64,000 nucleotides of DNA from Enterococcus quebecensis (GTDB taxonomy: Bacteria; Bacillota; Bacilli; Lactobacillales; Enterococcaceae), in the NCBI RefSeq assembly GCF_001730365.1, contig NZ_MIKB01000001.1:434001-498000 (forward strand). The letters run 5' to 3'. How positions within the stretch are numbered: position 1 is the first letter of the stretch; each line of letters opens with the position of its first letter. The position numbers and the translations under genes were made by a program. Under the pieces are notes generated by a model. That model was not told where the DNA came from and made no database searches. It was given only the letters and a program-made list of their open reading frames with translations. Positions 54,185-64,000 of this stretch are shown here, one piece after another.

Positions 54185-54227
54185 AAAAGAGTCTGAGTCA
54201 GAAGCGTTAAGCTCCTTTCTCAGTCTC
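54185..54227 (-). terminator. Partial terminator between ilvC and ilvA
   Basis: GAGTCTGAG pairs with CTCAGTCTC (one mismatch) and GAAGC with GCTCC inside, followed on the minus strand by CTTTTACAT. It probably lowers ilvA relative to ilvC. Confidence 0.6.
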
Positions 54228-54247
54228 CATCTCGTTGATTGTCTCTT

Positions 54248-55779
<1,532 letters not shown>

Positions 55780-55780
55780 T

Positions 55781-57475
55781 TTAATCCACCCCCAACATCT
55801 GATGATTTGCTTTGCCTGCTGGAACCATTGGTAATACATGTTCCGTTGGTGAAATCATGACTTCGATCAATAAAGGACCCGTTTCTTTAAAAGCTTCTGT
55901 CAATTCAGCTTCAACAGTTTCAGGGTTATCTATCCTAACACCTTTAATATGATAGGCCTCTGCCATCTTCACAAAATCTGGTTGAGAAGAGAAAACCGAT
56001 TCAGAACGACGACCATTGAAAAAGCTTTCCTGCCATTGACGCACCATTCCTAATGATTGATTATTCAAAATCACGATTTTGATCGGAATATTGTATTCAT
56101 TTAAAATTGCAAGTTCTTGATTCGTCATTTGGAAGCCGCCATCACCTACGAAAAGCACCACTTCCTTGTCTGGACAACCTAGTTTTGCCCCAATTGCGGC
56201 TGGTACTCCATAACCCATCGTACCTAAGCCGCCACTTGTTACTAATTGTTTTTCGTTTTTAAAAGGATAAAATTGGGCTGCCCACATTTGATGCTGACCC
56301 ACGTCGGTTGCCACAATTGCTTCACCATCTGTGAGTTCCCCGATGAATTCAATCACTTTTTGCGGTTTGATCTCCGTTTTTTGTTCTTTGTCGTATTTGA
56401 ATGGATATCGTTTTTTTCTTGAAAGATTTAAATTTTTCCACTCACTGCACTCTTCACATTTAACATCTATTTTCAGCATCTCTTTTAATGTTTCCTTAGC
56501 ATCAGCAACGATAGGAATCTGAGTATCGATTGTTTTACCGATCTCCGCTGGATCAATATCGACATGAGCAATAATTGCATTAGGAGCAAATTCTTTTGGT
56601 GCACTAGCTAAACGGTCATCAAAACGAGAACCTATATTAATCAAAAAGTCGCAATCTGTTAATGCCATATTTGCTGCAAAAGAACCGTGCATACCACCCA
56701 TACCTAAAAATAGTTCATTCTCTGTGGGTACAGCCCCCAAACCTAATAACGAACTTAATACTGGTAGTTGATACTTGTTTATAAATTCCACCAGCTCTTT
56801 TCCAGCATCAGCGTGAAGAACACCTGCTCCAACCAATACCAATGGTTTTTTTGCAACAGTTAATGCCTCCATTAATTTCTTCACTTGGAGTTTATTTGGT
56901 TTCACTGTTGGTTGATAACTAGGTAAATTCAGTTTTACTTCGATATCTCCATCAGCCTCCATAATCGTCATATCCTTGGGCAAGTCAATTACCACCGGAC
57001 CTTTTCTACCAGTTGTAGCAATATGAAAGGCTTCTTCAATGATCCTCGGCAATTCTTTTGTTTCCCTAACTTGATAGTTATTTTTAGTGATCGGCATTGT
57101 CAGCCCGATTACATCTGCTTCTTGAAAAGCATCTTTACCAATGCCATCTGTAACTACCTGACCAGTAAAAACAACCATTGGAATCGAATCGCTCATCGCA
57201 TCTGCAATGCCAGTGATTGCATTTGTAGCACCTGGACCACTTGTTACAATTACTACACCTGGTTTTCCAGTAGCTTTAGCGTATCCTTCCGCCGCATGAA
57301 CTGCACCTTGTTCATGTCTGGTTAAAATATGAGGAATATCTCCATCATATAACGCATCATACAAAGGAAGAACAGCTCCCCCAGGATAGCCAAAAATCAT
57401 TTCTACCTCTTGCTTTAGCAATGCATCAATCAAAATTCTTGAACCAGTTTTCATCTTTCTTTGTTGTTGAGCCAT
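55781..57475 (-). CDS. ilvB: Acetolactate synthase large catalytic subunit
   Basis: A 564-residue ThDP/FAD enzyme that makes acetolactate or acetohydroxybutyrate. The N-terminal segment GYPGGAVLPLYDAL and the catalytic Glu in ILTRHEQGAVHAAEGYA are present. The ThDP-Mg motif is VGDGGFQMTNQELA followed by ILNN. Unlike catabolic AlsS, it is clustered with a regulatory subunit and other ilv genes. It starts 13 bp after ilvD. Confidence 0.96.
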   Translation of the reverse strand: MAQQQRKMKTGSRILIDALLKQEVEMIFGYPGGAVLPLYDALYDGDIPHILTRHEQGAVHAAEGYAKATGKPGVVIVTSGPGATNAITGIADAMSDSIPMVVFTGQVVTDGIGKDAFQEADVIGLTMPITKNNYQVRETKELPRIIEEAFHIATTGRKGPVVIDLPKDMTIMEADGDIEVKLNLPSYQPTVKPNKLQVKKLMEALTVAKKPLVLVGAGVLHADAGKELVEFINKYQLPVLSSLLGLGAVPTENELFLGMGGMHGSFAANMALTDCDFLINIGSRFDDRLASAPKEFAPNAIIAHVDIDPAEIGKTIDTQIPIVADAKETLKEMLKIDVKCEECSEWKNLNLSRKKRYPFKYDKEQKTEIKPQKVIEFIGELTDGEAIVATDVGQHQMWAAQFYPFKNEKQLVTSGGLGTMGYGVPAAIGAKLGCPDKEVVLFVGDGGFQMTNQELAILNEYNIPIKIVILNNQSLGMVRQWQESFFNGRRSESVFSSQPDFVKMAEAYHIKGVRIDNPETVEAELTEAFKETGPLLIEVMISPTEHVLPMVPAGKANHQMLGVD

Positions 57476-57488
57476 GAGCTTCCCTCCT

Positions 57489-59180
57489 CTAGTCTAGCAA
57501 ATCTTCTGGAATCTGCATGATTCCTCCTGTATGAGCTGAAGTCACCAATGCCGTATATCGAGCCAAGTATCCTGTTTTTACTTTCGCTTTAAATTTTGGC
57601 AATAGGTCATTTCGTTTCGCTAACTCTTCATCTGAAACATGTAACTCTAGTGTACGATTTATTAAATCTATCTCAATTTCATCACCATCTGCAATCAAGG
57701 CAATCGGACCACCTGCCGCTGCTTCTGGAGAAATATGTCCAACAGCGATTCCTCGAGTTGCTCCTGAAAAACGACCATCGGTGATCAAAGCGACATCTTT
57801 TCCTAATCCTCGTCCGACAATACTAGATGTTGGCGCCAGCATTTCCGGCATACCAGGTCCACCTTTCGGTCCTTCATAGCGGATAACGACAACATGACCT
57901 TTTTTCACGGTATGATTATCAATCGCAGCAACTGCTTCGTCATGAGAACTGAAACAAATCGCTTTACCTACAAATTTTTTGATAGATGGATCAACACCAC
58001 CAACTTTGATTACACTCCCCTTTGGTGCAATGTTCCCATAAAGAATCGACAAACCGCCAACTGGGCTGTAAGGATTTTCTTTTGGATGAATAACTTCTTC
58101 ATTTTTGATCACCGCATCTTGAACATTTTCTCGAATCGTTTTTCCAGTAACTGTGATTCGATCTGGATGAATCGCATCTCCTAAATCAACTAACTCTTTC
58201 ATAATTGCTGGAACACCACCAGCTTCATGTACATCATGCATTGAGTAAGCTGAAGATGGCGCAATTTTAGAGAGATAAGGAACACGTTCCGCAATTGCAT
58301 TGACTTCTTCTAAGTTGTAGTCGATCTCAGCTTCATTTGCGATCGCTAAGGTATGCAAGACAGTATTTGTCGATCCCCCCATGGCCATATCCAGTGCAAA
58401 AGCATCGTCAATAGCTTCTTTAGTAATGATATCTCTTGGCTTCACTTGATTTTTAACCAAATCCATCAAATGAAAGGCTGATTTTCTAACTAGTTCTCTA
58501 CGCTCATCTGAAACAGCTAAAATCGTGCCATTACCAGGAAGTGCCATACCCAATACTTCCATCAAACAATTCATAGAGTTTGCTGTAAACATGCCCGCGC
58601 AAGAGCCGCATGTCGGACAAGCATTTTGTTCCATGAAATTAAATTCTTCTTCAGTCATTTTACCTTCTTTAAAGGTTCCTACTGCTTCGAACATTGAAGA
58701 AAGCGTTGTTGTATGTCCTCTTGGATCGACACCAGCTTTCATCGGGCCTCCAGAACAGAAGATTGCAGGTACATTCGTACGCACACTTGCCATCAACATT
58801 CCAGGTGTGATTTTGTCACAGTTTGGAATATAAAAGACTCCATCGAACCAATGGGCATTGATTACAGTCTCGGCAGCATCTGCAATGATTTCTCTACTCG
58901 GTAATGAATAACGCATGCCTATGTGTCCCATGGCAATCCCATCATCTACACCAATTGTATTAAATTCAAATGGAATTCCTCCTGCTTCACGAATCGCTTC
59001 TTTAGCCACATCAGCTAATTCTCTTAAATGTACATGCCCAGGAACAATATCAATGTACGAATTACAAATTGCAATAAACGGTTTGTCCATATCTTTGGCA
59101 TTTTTTACCTGTCCAGTTGCATAAAGCAAACTTCTTGCGGGTGCAGCTTCAATTCCTTTTTTTATTTGGTCACTACGCAT
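57489..59180 (-). CDS. ilvD: Dihydroxy-acid dehydratase
   Basis: A 563-residue iron-sulfur dehydratase making the 2-oxo acid precursors of valine and isoleucine. Cluster cysteines lie in [26 protein letters not shown] and [18 protein letters not shown]. The C-terminal [20 protein letters not shown] is also typical. It is the first structural gene of ilvD-ilvB-ilvN-ilvC-ilvA. The leader upstream carries an attenuator and a Val/Leu/Ile leader peptide. The ATG has GGAGTGG upstream. Confidence 0.96.
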   Translation of the reverse strand: MRSDQIKKGIEAAPARSLLYATGQVKNAKDMDKPFIAICNSYIDIVPGHVHLRELADVAKEAIREAGGIPFEFNTIGVDDGIAMGHIGMRYSLPSREIIADAAETVINAHWFDGVFYIPNCDKITPGMLMASVRTNVPAIFCSGGPMKAGVDPRGHTTTLSSMFEAVGTFKEGKMTEEEFNFMEQNACPTCGSCAGMFTANSMNCLMEVLGMALPGNGTILAVSDERRELVRKSAFHLMDLVKNQVKPRDIITKEAIDDAFALDMAMGGSTNTVLHTLAIANEAEIDYNLEEVNAIAERVPYLSKIAPSSAYSMHDVHEAGGVPAIMKELVDLGDAIHPDRITVTGKTIRENVQDAVIKNEEVIHPKENPYSPVGGLSILYGNIAPKGSVIKVGGVDPSIKKFVGKAICFSSHDEAVAAIDNHTVKKGHVVVIRYEGPKGGPGMPEMLAPTSSIVGRGLGKDVALITDGRFSGATRGIAVGHISPEAAAGGPIALIADGDEIEIDLINRTLELHVSDEELAKRNDLLPKFKAKVKTGYLARYTALVTSAHTGGIMQIPEDLLD

Positions 59181-59283
59181 GTTTCATCCACTCCAATTCC
59201 AATATCTTCAGAAGAAATCACTTTCGCACTTCTGGTTCATCTTATTATTCATTCTGCCGTTCTCTCTTTACAATACTTTCTAC

Positions 59284-59332
59284 AAAAAAAACATCCCATC
59301 GAAAGAATGGGATGTCTTAGTAAGAACCCCAT
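59284..59332 (-). promoter_or_regulatory. Transcription attenuator of the ilv operon
   Basis: A 9-bp perfect stem (ACATCCCAT at 59291-59299 with 59307-59315) has a 7-nt loop and is followed on the minus strand by eight T. An upstream segment ATGGGG (59327-59332) can pair with the CCCAT arm instead, giving an antiterminator. Further upstream AGGACT/AGTCCT (about 59345-59391) forms an earlier hairpin next to the leader-peptide stop. Confidence 0.82.
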
Positions 59333-59387
59333 CTACCAAAGACAAACAGGACTCAAACATCTGCGAAATTTCTCAGTGTTCTAAGTC

Positions 59388-59438
59388 CTACACAATTAAA
59401 ATAATGACTAATACGTGATTGTTGTTTGTCTTTTTCAT
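59388..59438 (-). CDS. ilv operon leader peptide
   Basis: A 16-codon ORF reading MKKTNNNHVLVIILIV, with GAGGAG 9 nt before the ATG. It ends in eight consecutive branched-chain codons (Val-Leu-Val-Ile-Ile-Leu-Ile-Val) and a TAG. Ribosome stalling at these codons when charged Val/Leu/Ile tRNAs are scarce would favour the antiterminator over the attenuator at 59284-59315. It is comparable in logic to the lactococcal leu-ilv leader. Confidence 0.83.
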   Translation of the reverse strand: MKKTNNNHVLVIILIV

Positions 59439-59508
59439 GGCAATGGTCTCCTCGTTTAAAAAATCTATAAAGATTAAAATAGCATGTGATAAATAAAAGC
59501 TTTTGTTA

Positions 59509-59566
59509 ACTATATACCTAATAAATGAGAATGTCAATAAAATTTGGCAAAAAGATTCAGAAAATT
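59509..59566 (-). promoter_or_regulatory. ilv promoter with an upstream CodY box
   Basis: On the minus strand TTGACA (59532-59537), 17 nt, TATAGT (59509-59514) gives a near-consensus promoter with a start near 59502. AATTTTCTGAATCTT at 59552-59566 matches the CodY consensus AATTTTCWGAAAATT at 13 of 15 positions, 15 bp upstream of the -35. CodY senses branched-chain amino acids and GTP. Confidence 0.78.
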
Positions 59567-59738
59567 CTAAAAAAACAAGTACTCCCTTTCTTACTTAATG
59601 TTTTATTAATGGAAAAGAGACTGTTTTTAAGTCTCCTTTCATTTTTTTGCTATCTTTATACATAGAAAAAAATTTATCTGCTAGCGATCTACTCCCTCAT
59701 TTTGAAACTGAGGGTTGACGATGCATTATTCAAAATAA

Positions 59739-60053
59739 ATGAAAAAACCGCAAGACTTTGGTGTCCAAGAAGATCCTTCGTATACTAGTAGTGAAGAAGT
59801 AACTGATACAAACAAATATATCAGAGTAATAATATTTGAAAATTTAGATGATTTAACCATAACGAAAAACTATTACGATGAATTAGGTAAGCAATCAGGA
59901 GTGCTATATTTCCATACATTTTTTATTCGCGTTTTCTTTATTCACATGAATCGTGACCTTCCACAAGAAACCTTGATTTATATAAACATAGTTTGGCTCA
60001 ATAGAAATAGTTTATTCACTATAAAAAAACTGCTGATACTCTTAATTTCATAA
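59739..60053 (+). CDS. Doubtful ORF or relic
   Basis: A 104-codon frame whose first half (QDFGVQEDPSYTSSEEVTD, IRVIIFENLDDLTITKNYY) looks protein-like, while the second half turns into unlikely hydrophobic text as it runs into the following terminator. No ribosome site precedes the ATG. It may be a truncated or frameshifted gene. The gap 59570-59738 has no other feature. Confidence 0.25.
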   Translation: MKKPQDFGVQEDPSYTSSEEVTDTNKYIRVIIFENLDDLTITKNYYDELGKQSGVLYFHTFFIRVFFIHMNRDLPQETLIYINIVWLNRNSLFTIKKLLILLIS

Positions 60054-60069
60054 GTATCAGCAGTTTTTC
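60024..60069. terminator. Bidirectional terminator
   Basis: A 16-bp perfect stem (AAAAACTGCTGATACT, 60025-60040 with 60053-60068) has a 12-nt loop. Confidence 0.88.
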
Positions 60070-60583
60070 AGTTTCTTTGGAAATAATATAGAGGCTTATG
60101 CGTTAGACGTTTCATTTGTCTTTTTTTATCCTCAATAATTGTAAGAAGCTCATCAGAAAAATTTTCTAAAATTACTCGTCCACCTTTATAAGTGCTTCCA
60201 CCCATTGAAATCACTTCATCCGGTGTTAAAATAACTTTTCTATGGGTAATTTTTTTGAAAAATTCTTCTATCAAGTATGTAGGCAAATAAAAATTATTTT
60301 GTGCTGAAAATGATTCCAAATAAATAAAATCATCAATACTGATATAGCAGTCATCCATAGAGACAAAATTCACGGACTTGTCCACATAAATCTCTCTTTT
60401 TTGTAGAACTTCATTGATTTTTTTATTCAATAAATTCAAACTTTCTATTTCTTTAACAAAATGCTCTAACTCTCGATAACGTACTGATTTACGCTCTTCA
60501 TAAGTCACACGTAAAGCAACGCCAACCGATACAATTACAGCACCAATCAAAACACCAGTTATGCCTGCAATAAAAACAACCAT
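60068..60583 (-). CDS. Membrane-anchored protein of unknown function
   Basis: A 171-residue protein with one N-terminal membrane helix (residues 2-25), a charged helical region (about 28-65) and a C-terminal globular part of about 100 residues. No characterised domain is recognised. It probably has a cytosolic soluble domain, given the basic residues right after the helix (RVTYEERKSVRYRE). The ATG has GAGGGAA 6 nt upstream. It is monocistronic and divergent from the TM2 gene. Confidence 0.65.
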   Translation of the reverse strand: MVVFIAGITGVLIGAVIVSVGVALRVTYEERKSVRYRELEHFVKEIESLNLLNKKINEVLQKREIYVDKSVNFVSMDDCYISIDDFIYLESFSAQNNFYLPTYLIEEFFKKITHRKVILTPDEVISMGGSTYKGGRVILENFSDELLTIIEDKKRQMKRLTHKPLYYFQRN

Positions 60584-60800
60584 TTAGATTCCCTCACTCT
60601 TTTTGTTCTTGTATTTTAGTATAACATACTCTTTTACAAGAACAAAAAAATACGATAAATTTTTTTCTTATTTTTTTTTAATTTGTATTATTTTTCTTAT
60701 TATGAATTCTAGAATGCGATAATTGGTATGGATTACTCTTCTAATTGATGATATAATATAACGGTAATTATATTTTATACAGGAATTGGGGAAGTTTAGA

Positions 60801-61268
60801 ATGGGAAAAAAAATTATTAAACTAGATTTTGAAGATGTCGTTATTGCAAATGAAGATGGTAGTACAACAAGAGCTCAGTATGAATGGTTTAATTTCAAAC
60901 CAGAAATCGGAGATATTGTAGATGTATTTGAAGATGGAGATGAATTAATTATCCATAAAGTAGAAAAAACATCAGAAAACCTACAAGATAAGATCAATAT
61001 CAACATCGTAAATGAAAACAACAATACACAGACCGTTGGGGGCTATGTGCAACATGGTCGTGTAGTAAACAAGTGGCTTTATTTTATATTAGCATTTTTC
61101 TTAGGTGGAGTTGGTGCTCATAAATTCTACTCTGGTTTTACTGGAAAAGGTATAATGTACCTTGTATTTTTTTGGACAACTATTCCAGGTATTATTGCAT
61201 TTTTCACATCAATCGCAACTTTACTTAAACCAGCAGATCAAAATGGTAACATTGTTGTAAATTCATAA
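60801..61268 (+). CDS. TM2-domain membrane protein
   Basis: A 155-residue protein. An N-terminal soluble part (1-80) has an acidic beta-rich stretch (PEIGDIVDVFEDGDELIIHK), resembling an OB or SH3-like barrel. The C-terminal TM2 domain has two membrane helices joined by a short turn: WLYFILAFFLGGVGAHKFYSG, then GIMYLVFFWTTIPGIIAFF. TM2 proteins have no settled function. The start at 60801 has GGGGAAG 7 nt upstream; a TTG frame to 60786 is rejected. Confidence 0.82.
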   Translation: MGKKIIKLDFEDVVIANEDGSTTRAQYEWFNFKPEIGDIVDVFEDGDELIIHKVEKTSENLQDKININIVNENNNTQTVGGYVQHGRVVNKWLYFILAFFLGGVGAHKFYSGFTGKGIMYLVFFWTTIPGIIAFFTSIATLLKPADQNGNIVVNS

Positions 61269-61280
61269 TCAGCTTAATCA

Positions 61281-61330
61281 AAAAGGCTGGAACACAAGCG
61301 TTATTTCCAAAAGAATTGCTTGTGCTTCCA
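61281..61330 (+). terminator. First hairpin after the TM2 gene
   Basis: GGCTGGAACACAAGC pairs with GCTTGTG-TTCCA-TC across an 18-nt loop, followed by ATTTATT. Confidence 0.55.
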
Positions 61331-61348
61331 TCATTTATTCACAGTTAA

Positions 61349-61386
61349 GGTATGAGGCAAAAGTGACTTTTGCCTCATACTTTTTG
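61349..61386 (+). terminator. Intrinsic terminator after the TM2 gene
   Basis: A 14-bp perfect stem (GTATGAGGCAAAAG, 61350-61363 with 61367-61380) has a 3-nt loop and T5. The remaining 61387-61498 is unremarkable. Confidence 0.85.
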
Positions 61387-61498
61387 TTTGCTTAAGCCAT
61401 AATAAGATTGAGTTGATTTAATTACAGTAGATTACACCTAAATGTACATCAGTCCATGAAATGTTTTATTTTTTTCTATTCAAAAATCAAGCATTCAA

Positions 61499-61528
61499 GT
61501 TGACCTTTATTGACCAATGAAGTATACT
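61499..61528 (+). promoter_or_regulatory. clpP promoter with CtsR operator over the -35 box
   Basis: TTGACC (61500-61505), 17 nt, TATACT (61523-61528) is a good sigma-A promoter. On the minus strand 61499-61516 reads GGTCAAT-AAA-GGTCAAC, a tandem heptamer matching the CtsR consensus (R)GTCAAA-NAN-(R)GTCAAA at most positions. It overlaps the -35 box, so CtsR should repress clpP and heat or misfolding stress should relieve it. Confidence 0.8.
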
Positions 61529-61598
61529 TTTTTTAAGCATTAAGGTATGCTTTGTGATAAAATGATTTGAAGAGTTTTTTATATAGGAGGAATATACT

Positions 61599-62195
61599 AT
61601 GAATTTAATACCAACAGTCATTGAACAGTCATCTCGTGGAGAAAGAGCTTATGATATTTATTCACGATTATTAAAAGATAGAATTATCATGTTAAGTGGT
61701 CCCATTGACGATAATGTAGCCAACTCAGTTATTGCCCAATTATTGTTTTTGGATGCACAAGATTCTGAGAAAGATATCTATATTTACATCAATTCACCAG
61801 GAGGAAGTGTTTCTGCAGGTTTAGCAATTTTCGATACAATGAATTTTGTTAAAGCAGACGTCCAAACCATTGTACTTGGTATGGCAGCTTCTATGGGAAG
61901 TTTCTTATTGACTGCCGGTCAAAAAGGGAAACGTTTCGCATTGCCTAATGCAGAAATCATGATCCATCAACCACTTGGTGGCGCTCAAGGTCAAGCAACC
62001 GAGATTGAGATTGCTGCAAAACATATTTTGGACACTCGTGATCGTTTGAATAAAATTTTAGCAGAGCGTACTGGCCAACCACTTGAAGTCATTGAACGAG
62101 ATACAGATCGTGATAATTTTATGACCGCTCAACAAGCGAAAGAATATGGTTTAATTGATGAAGTAATGGAAAACAGTACTTCACTAAGCAAGTAA
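61599..62195 (+). CDS. clpP: ATP-dependent Clp protease proteolytic subunit
   Basis: A 198-residue ClpP, the tetradecameric serine protease that works with ClpX, ClpC and ClpE. The catalytic triad reads S98 (GMAASMGSF), H123 (IMIHQPLGG) and D172 ([10 protein letters not shown]). The ATG has AGGAGG 8 nt upstream. It is monocistronic with a strong terminator. It is the likely protease for Spx (via the SpxH-like adaptor) and MecA substrates encoded elsewhere in this window. Confidence 0.97.
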   Translation: MNLIPTVIEQSSRGERAYDIYSRLLKDRIIMLSGPIDDNVANSVIAQLLFLDAQDSEKDIYIYINSPGGSVSAGLAIFDTMNFVKADVQTIVLGMAASMGSFLLTAGQKGKRFALPNAEIMIHQPLGGAQGQATEIEIAAKHILDTRDRLNKILAERTGQPLEVIERDTDRDNFMTAQQAKEYGLIDEVMENSTSLSK

Positions 62196-62196
62196 A

Positions 62197-62252
62197 ATAA
62201 ATAAAAATCCCTAAAATTTCTATAAGGAATTTTAGGGATTTTTATTTATTAG
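62197..62252. terminator. Terminator of clpP
   Basis: A perfect stem of about 22 bp, centred on ATCCCTAAAAT/ATTTTAGGGAT with A/T arms, has an 11-nt loop directly after the stop. Confidence 0.88.
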
Positions 62253-62322
62253 GCATTTTTATTTATATTGGATACAAAAAACGATACACTTAAGATAGAA
62301 AAAACGAAAGGATGGTACTAGA

Positions 62323-62844
62323 ATGGATATTTCAGTTATTGACGCAACAAAAGTTACAACAAAAAATGGTTTGATTGTTGGAGAGGACAACGCTCCTGTA
62401 AAAATGGTGGAGTTTATGAATGTTCGATGCCCATATTGCAAAAAATGGTTTGAAGAGTCGTTTGACTTACTAAATGAATATGTCAAAGATGGAAAAGTAC
62501 AACGAATCATCAAACTTTTTGATAAAGAAAAAGAAAGTCTTCAGCGTGGAAATGTGATGCACCATCATATTAACTATGATTTGCCAGAAAAAGGATTGAT
62601 GGATCTAAAACAAATGTACGCTACTCAAGATCAATGGGGAAACCTTTCTTTAGAAGATGTGGCAGTATTTGCTGAAGATACTTTACAACTAACTAAAAAA
62701 GAAGAACCTGCAATCATACAAGCTGTGATCGCCGAAGCCGAAGCCGCAAATATTAAATTTGTACCGACAATCGTGATTGGTGAGCATATCTTTGATGAAT
62801 CTGTAACGAAAGAAGAGTTACTTGCTTACTTAAACGAAAAATAA
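62323..62844 (+). CDS. DsbA-like thioredoxin-fold protein
   Basis: A 173-residue thioredoxin-fold protein with a CPYC active site (MNVRCPYCKKWFEES, about residue 41) and the cis-proline segment KFVPTIVIG. It has an inserted helical domain as in DsbA. There is no signal peptide, so it is probably cytosolic. The fold is shared with the SpxH-like protein at 16084, but here the CxxC is intact. The ATG has AAAGGATGG upstream. The substrate is unknown. Confidence 0.85.
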   Translation: MDISVIDATKVTTKNGLIVGEDNAPVKMVEFMNVRCPYCKKWFEESFDLLNEYVKDGKVQRIIKLFDKEKESLQRGNVMHHHINYDLPEKGLMDLKQMYATQDQWGNLSLEDVAVFAEDTLQLTKKEEPAIIQAVIAEAEAANIKFVPTIVIGEHIFDESVTKEELLAYLNEK

Positions 62845-62886
62845 AAAAAATGAGACAAAGCTTTGATAGCTTTGTCTCATTTTTTT
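62845..62886. terminator. Bidirectional terminator
   Basis: A 17-bp perfect stem (AAAAAATGAGACAAAGC and complement) has a 7-nt loop right after the stop. Confidence 0.88.
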
Positions 62887-63111
62887 TGATAGTTATGTTC
62901 TGTTAAGTCGCATTCACTATTACTTCTCTCTCTAACTTAGACTGAATACTACCTAAAAAACATAAACTATACATTAGCCTATTGATACAGTCCATAATAC
63001 AAAAATCCTTTTTGAAAGAACATCATTGTTTAAAATCAGACATGATTCAGTTATACTTATATTATTGTATACTTGTTACCATTCATATGATGAAGAAAGA
63101 GGATAAAAAAT

Positions 63112-64000
63112 ATGTTAAAACATTACACACCAGCAATAAAAAACTGGGCAAAAGAAAATAGATCTCTATTACTCATGACAGTTCTTATTTATCAAGTACC
63201 CATTTTAGCCATAGGAATAATTAATTTTCCGTATCTTGACGATACTGCTCGGCAAATTACCGGTGCTACTGATTTTGCAAGAAGTTATTCCCGGTGGGTT
63301 AGTGAAATCGCTTCTTGGTTTGTACAAGGAAGTAGACACTTAACAGATCTGGGATTAACTACCCACATTATCACAGGACTTATTTTAGCCGCAGCAAGCA
63401 TCATTGTTGTCTATTGTTTAAATAAAAAAAAATTAGAGGTGTTACCATTAATTGCGTCAACACTTATCGGTTTAAATCCTTGGTTTTTACAAAGTGTGAG
63501 TTTTAGATTCGACAGTCCATATATGGCATTAAGTATTTTTTTCTCCGTTCTTCCTTTTCTATGGTGGGAGAAAAGATCAAAAACTTTCTTTATCTTATCT
63601 ATTATAAGTATTTTTTTCATGTGCAACACTTATCAAGCTTCCTCAGGTATTTACATTATTATGGTATTAGCACTTTCTTTAAATGAAATTTTGTCTAATG
63701 AGAAACACAACCAAACCTACAAAAAAGTATTTTTATCTGGACTTGCATACATTATTGCTATGTTCATTTATGTTATCGAAACAAAATTTAACCCTGAAAT
63801 ATCTGATCGAGGAGATCATGTTGTAATCGCCTCTATAAAAGATATTCCAAAAACAATTTTAACCAATAGCCAAATGTATTTAAATACGGTACAAGAACAA
63901 AGTACTAAGTTGTGGTTATCACTCTTTATAATTTTAATCCTTTTATTTATTGTAACAAGCATCTTAAATTCAAAATTACATTTCTTCAAAAGTATAAGTT
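63112..64000 (+). CDS. GtrII-type membrane glucosyltransferase (5' part, cut by window end)
   Basis: An open frame from the ATG at 63112 (AGAGGA about 9 nt upstream) to the window edge, at least 296 codons with no stop. It is a polytopic membrane protein with at least seven spans. The N-terminal extracytoplasmic loop reads INFPYLDDTARQITGATDFA then YSRWVSEIASWFV. This fits the GtrII/GT-C-like family, where a short acidic DD motif follows the first span. Members decorate wall polymers or O-antigen with glucose. The family call is from N-terminal pattern only. Confidence 0.72.
   Translation, partial: MLKHYTPAIKNWAKENRSLLLMTVLIYQVPILAIGIINFPYLDDTARQITGATDFARSYSRWVSEIASWFVQGSRHLTDLGLTTHIITGLILAAASIIVVYCLNKKKLEVLPLIASTLIGLNPWFLQSVSFRFDSPYMALSIFFSVLPFLWWEKRSKTFFILSIISIFFMCNTYQASSGIYIIMVLALSLNEILSNEKHNQTYKKVFLSGLAYIIAMFIYVIETKFNPEISDRGDHVVIASIKDIPKTILTNSQMYLNTVQEQSTKLWLSLFIILILLFIVTSILNSKLHFFKSIS

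Noticed and set aside
59028-59384. Plus-strand ORFs of 60-118 codons over the ilv leader
   Set aside because: They are antisense to the leader, terminator and ilvD start, lack ribosome sites and resemble nothing.
59181-59510. T-box for the ilv operon
   Set aside because: The conserved T-box segment is missing, and the peptide ORF with attenuator explains the leader.

Overview
The window is a stretch of chromosome from a low-GC Gram-positive bacterium of the order Lactobacillales, most likely an Enterococcus. The evidence is an AT-rich sequence with strong AGGAGG-type ribosome sites, dense intrinsic terminators, and Firmicutes-only genes (spx, mecA, coiA, relQ, ctsR-type clpP control, codY-type ilv control, a WxL-like surface protein, xpaC/telA). 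I see no rRNA, tRNA, prophage, transposase or CRISPR array. It reads as core chromosome with several gene relics.

Layout. 0-9 kb: a FemX-type cell-wall aminoacyltransferase, a queuosine-precursor transporter (queT) behind a preQ1 riboswitch, a lipid kinase, a Cys/Met PLP enzyme, recD2, a histidine phosphatase, a VOC protein and trmL. 9-11.4 kb: a candidate small structured RNA, rlmA, cutC and a decayed GadC-type antiporter. 11.4-22.6 kb: a block matching the Bacillus subtilis trpS-spx-mecA-coiA-pepF-yjbH-yjbK-yjbM-nadK-yjbO neighbourhood, plus mgtE. It joins proteolysis and stress control (Spx, MecA, SpxH-like), alarmone synthesis (RelQ), NAD kinase, competence (CoiA) and tryptophanyl-tRNA synthetase.

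22.6-35 kb: an ABC exporter, two small membrane or secreted proteins, a HAD phosphatase, a sbcD-sbcC-SNF2 helicase operon, a MerR-family relic and a plsC-type acyltransferase. 35.8-44.6 kb: GNAT, tRNA methyltransferase and GIY-YIG genes, an LtrA protein, nicotinamidase, the nudF-hypothetical-mtnN operon, a lipoprotein and the xpaC-telA pair. Two tandem pairs of a ~120-bp hairpin-forming repeat sit directly before the ribosome sites of pncA and telA.

44.8-52 kb: a large WxL-like surface protein, bioY (with a BirA operator) coupled to a CHY zinc-finger gene, an NrtR-type regulator and an OatA-type O-acetyltransferase. 52.9-59.6 kb: the operon ilvD-ilvB-ilvN-ilvC-ilvA for isoleucine/valine synthesis. 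It is preceded by a consensus promoter, a CodY box, a leader peptide ending in nine consecutive Val/Leu/Ile codons (his-val-leu-val-ile-ile-leu-ile-val end) and an attenuator. 60-64 kb: two small membrane proteins, clpP with a CtsR operator over its -35 box, a DsbA-like protein and the start of a GtrII-type glucosyltransferase that runs off the window.

The most notable unexplained items are the four-copy hairpin repeat, the three-hairpin RNA upstream of trmL, the orphan WxL-like protein and the ilv attenuator.
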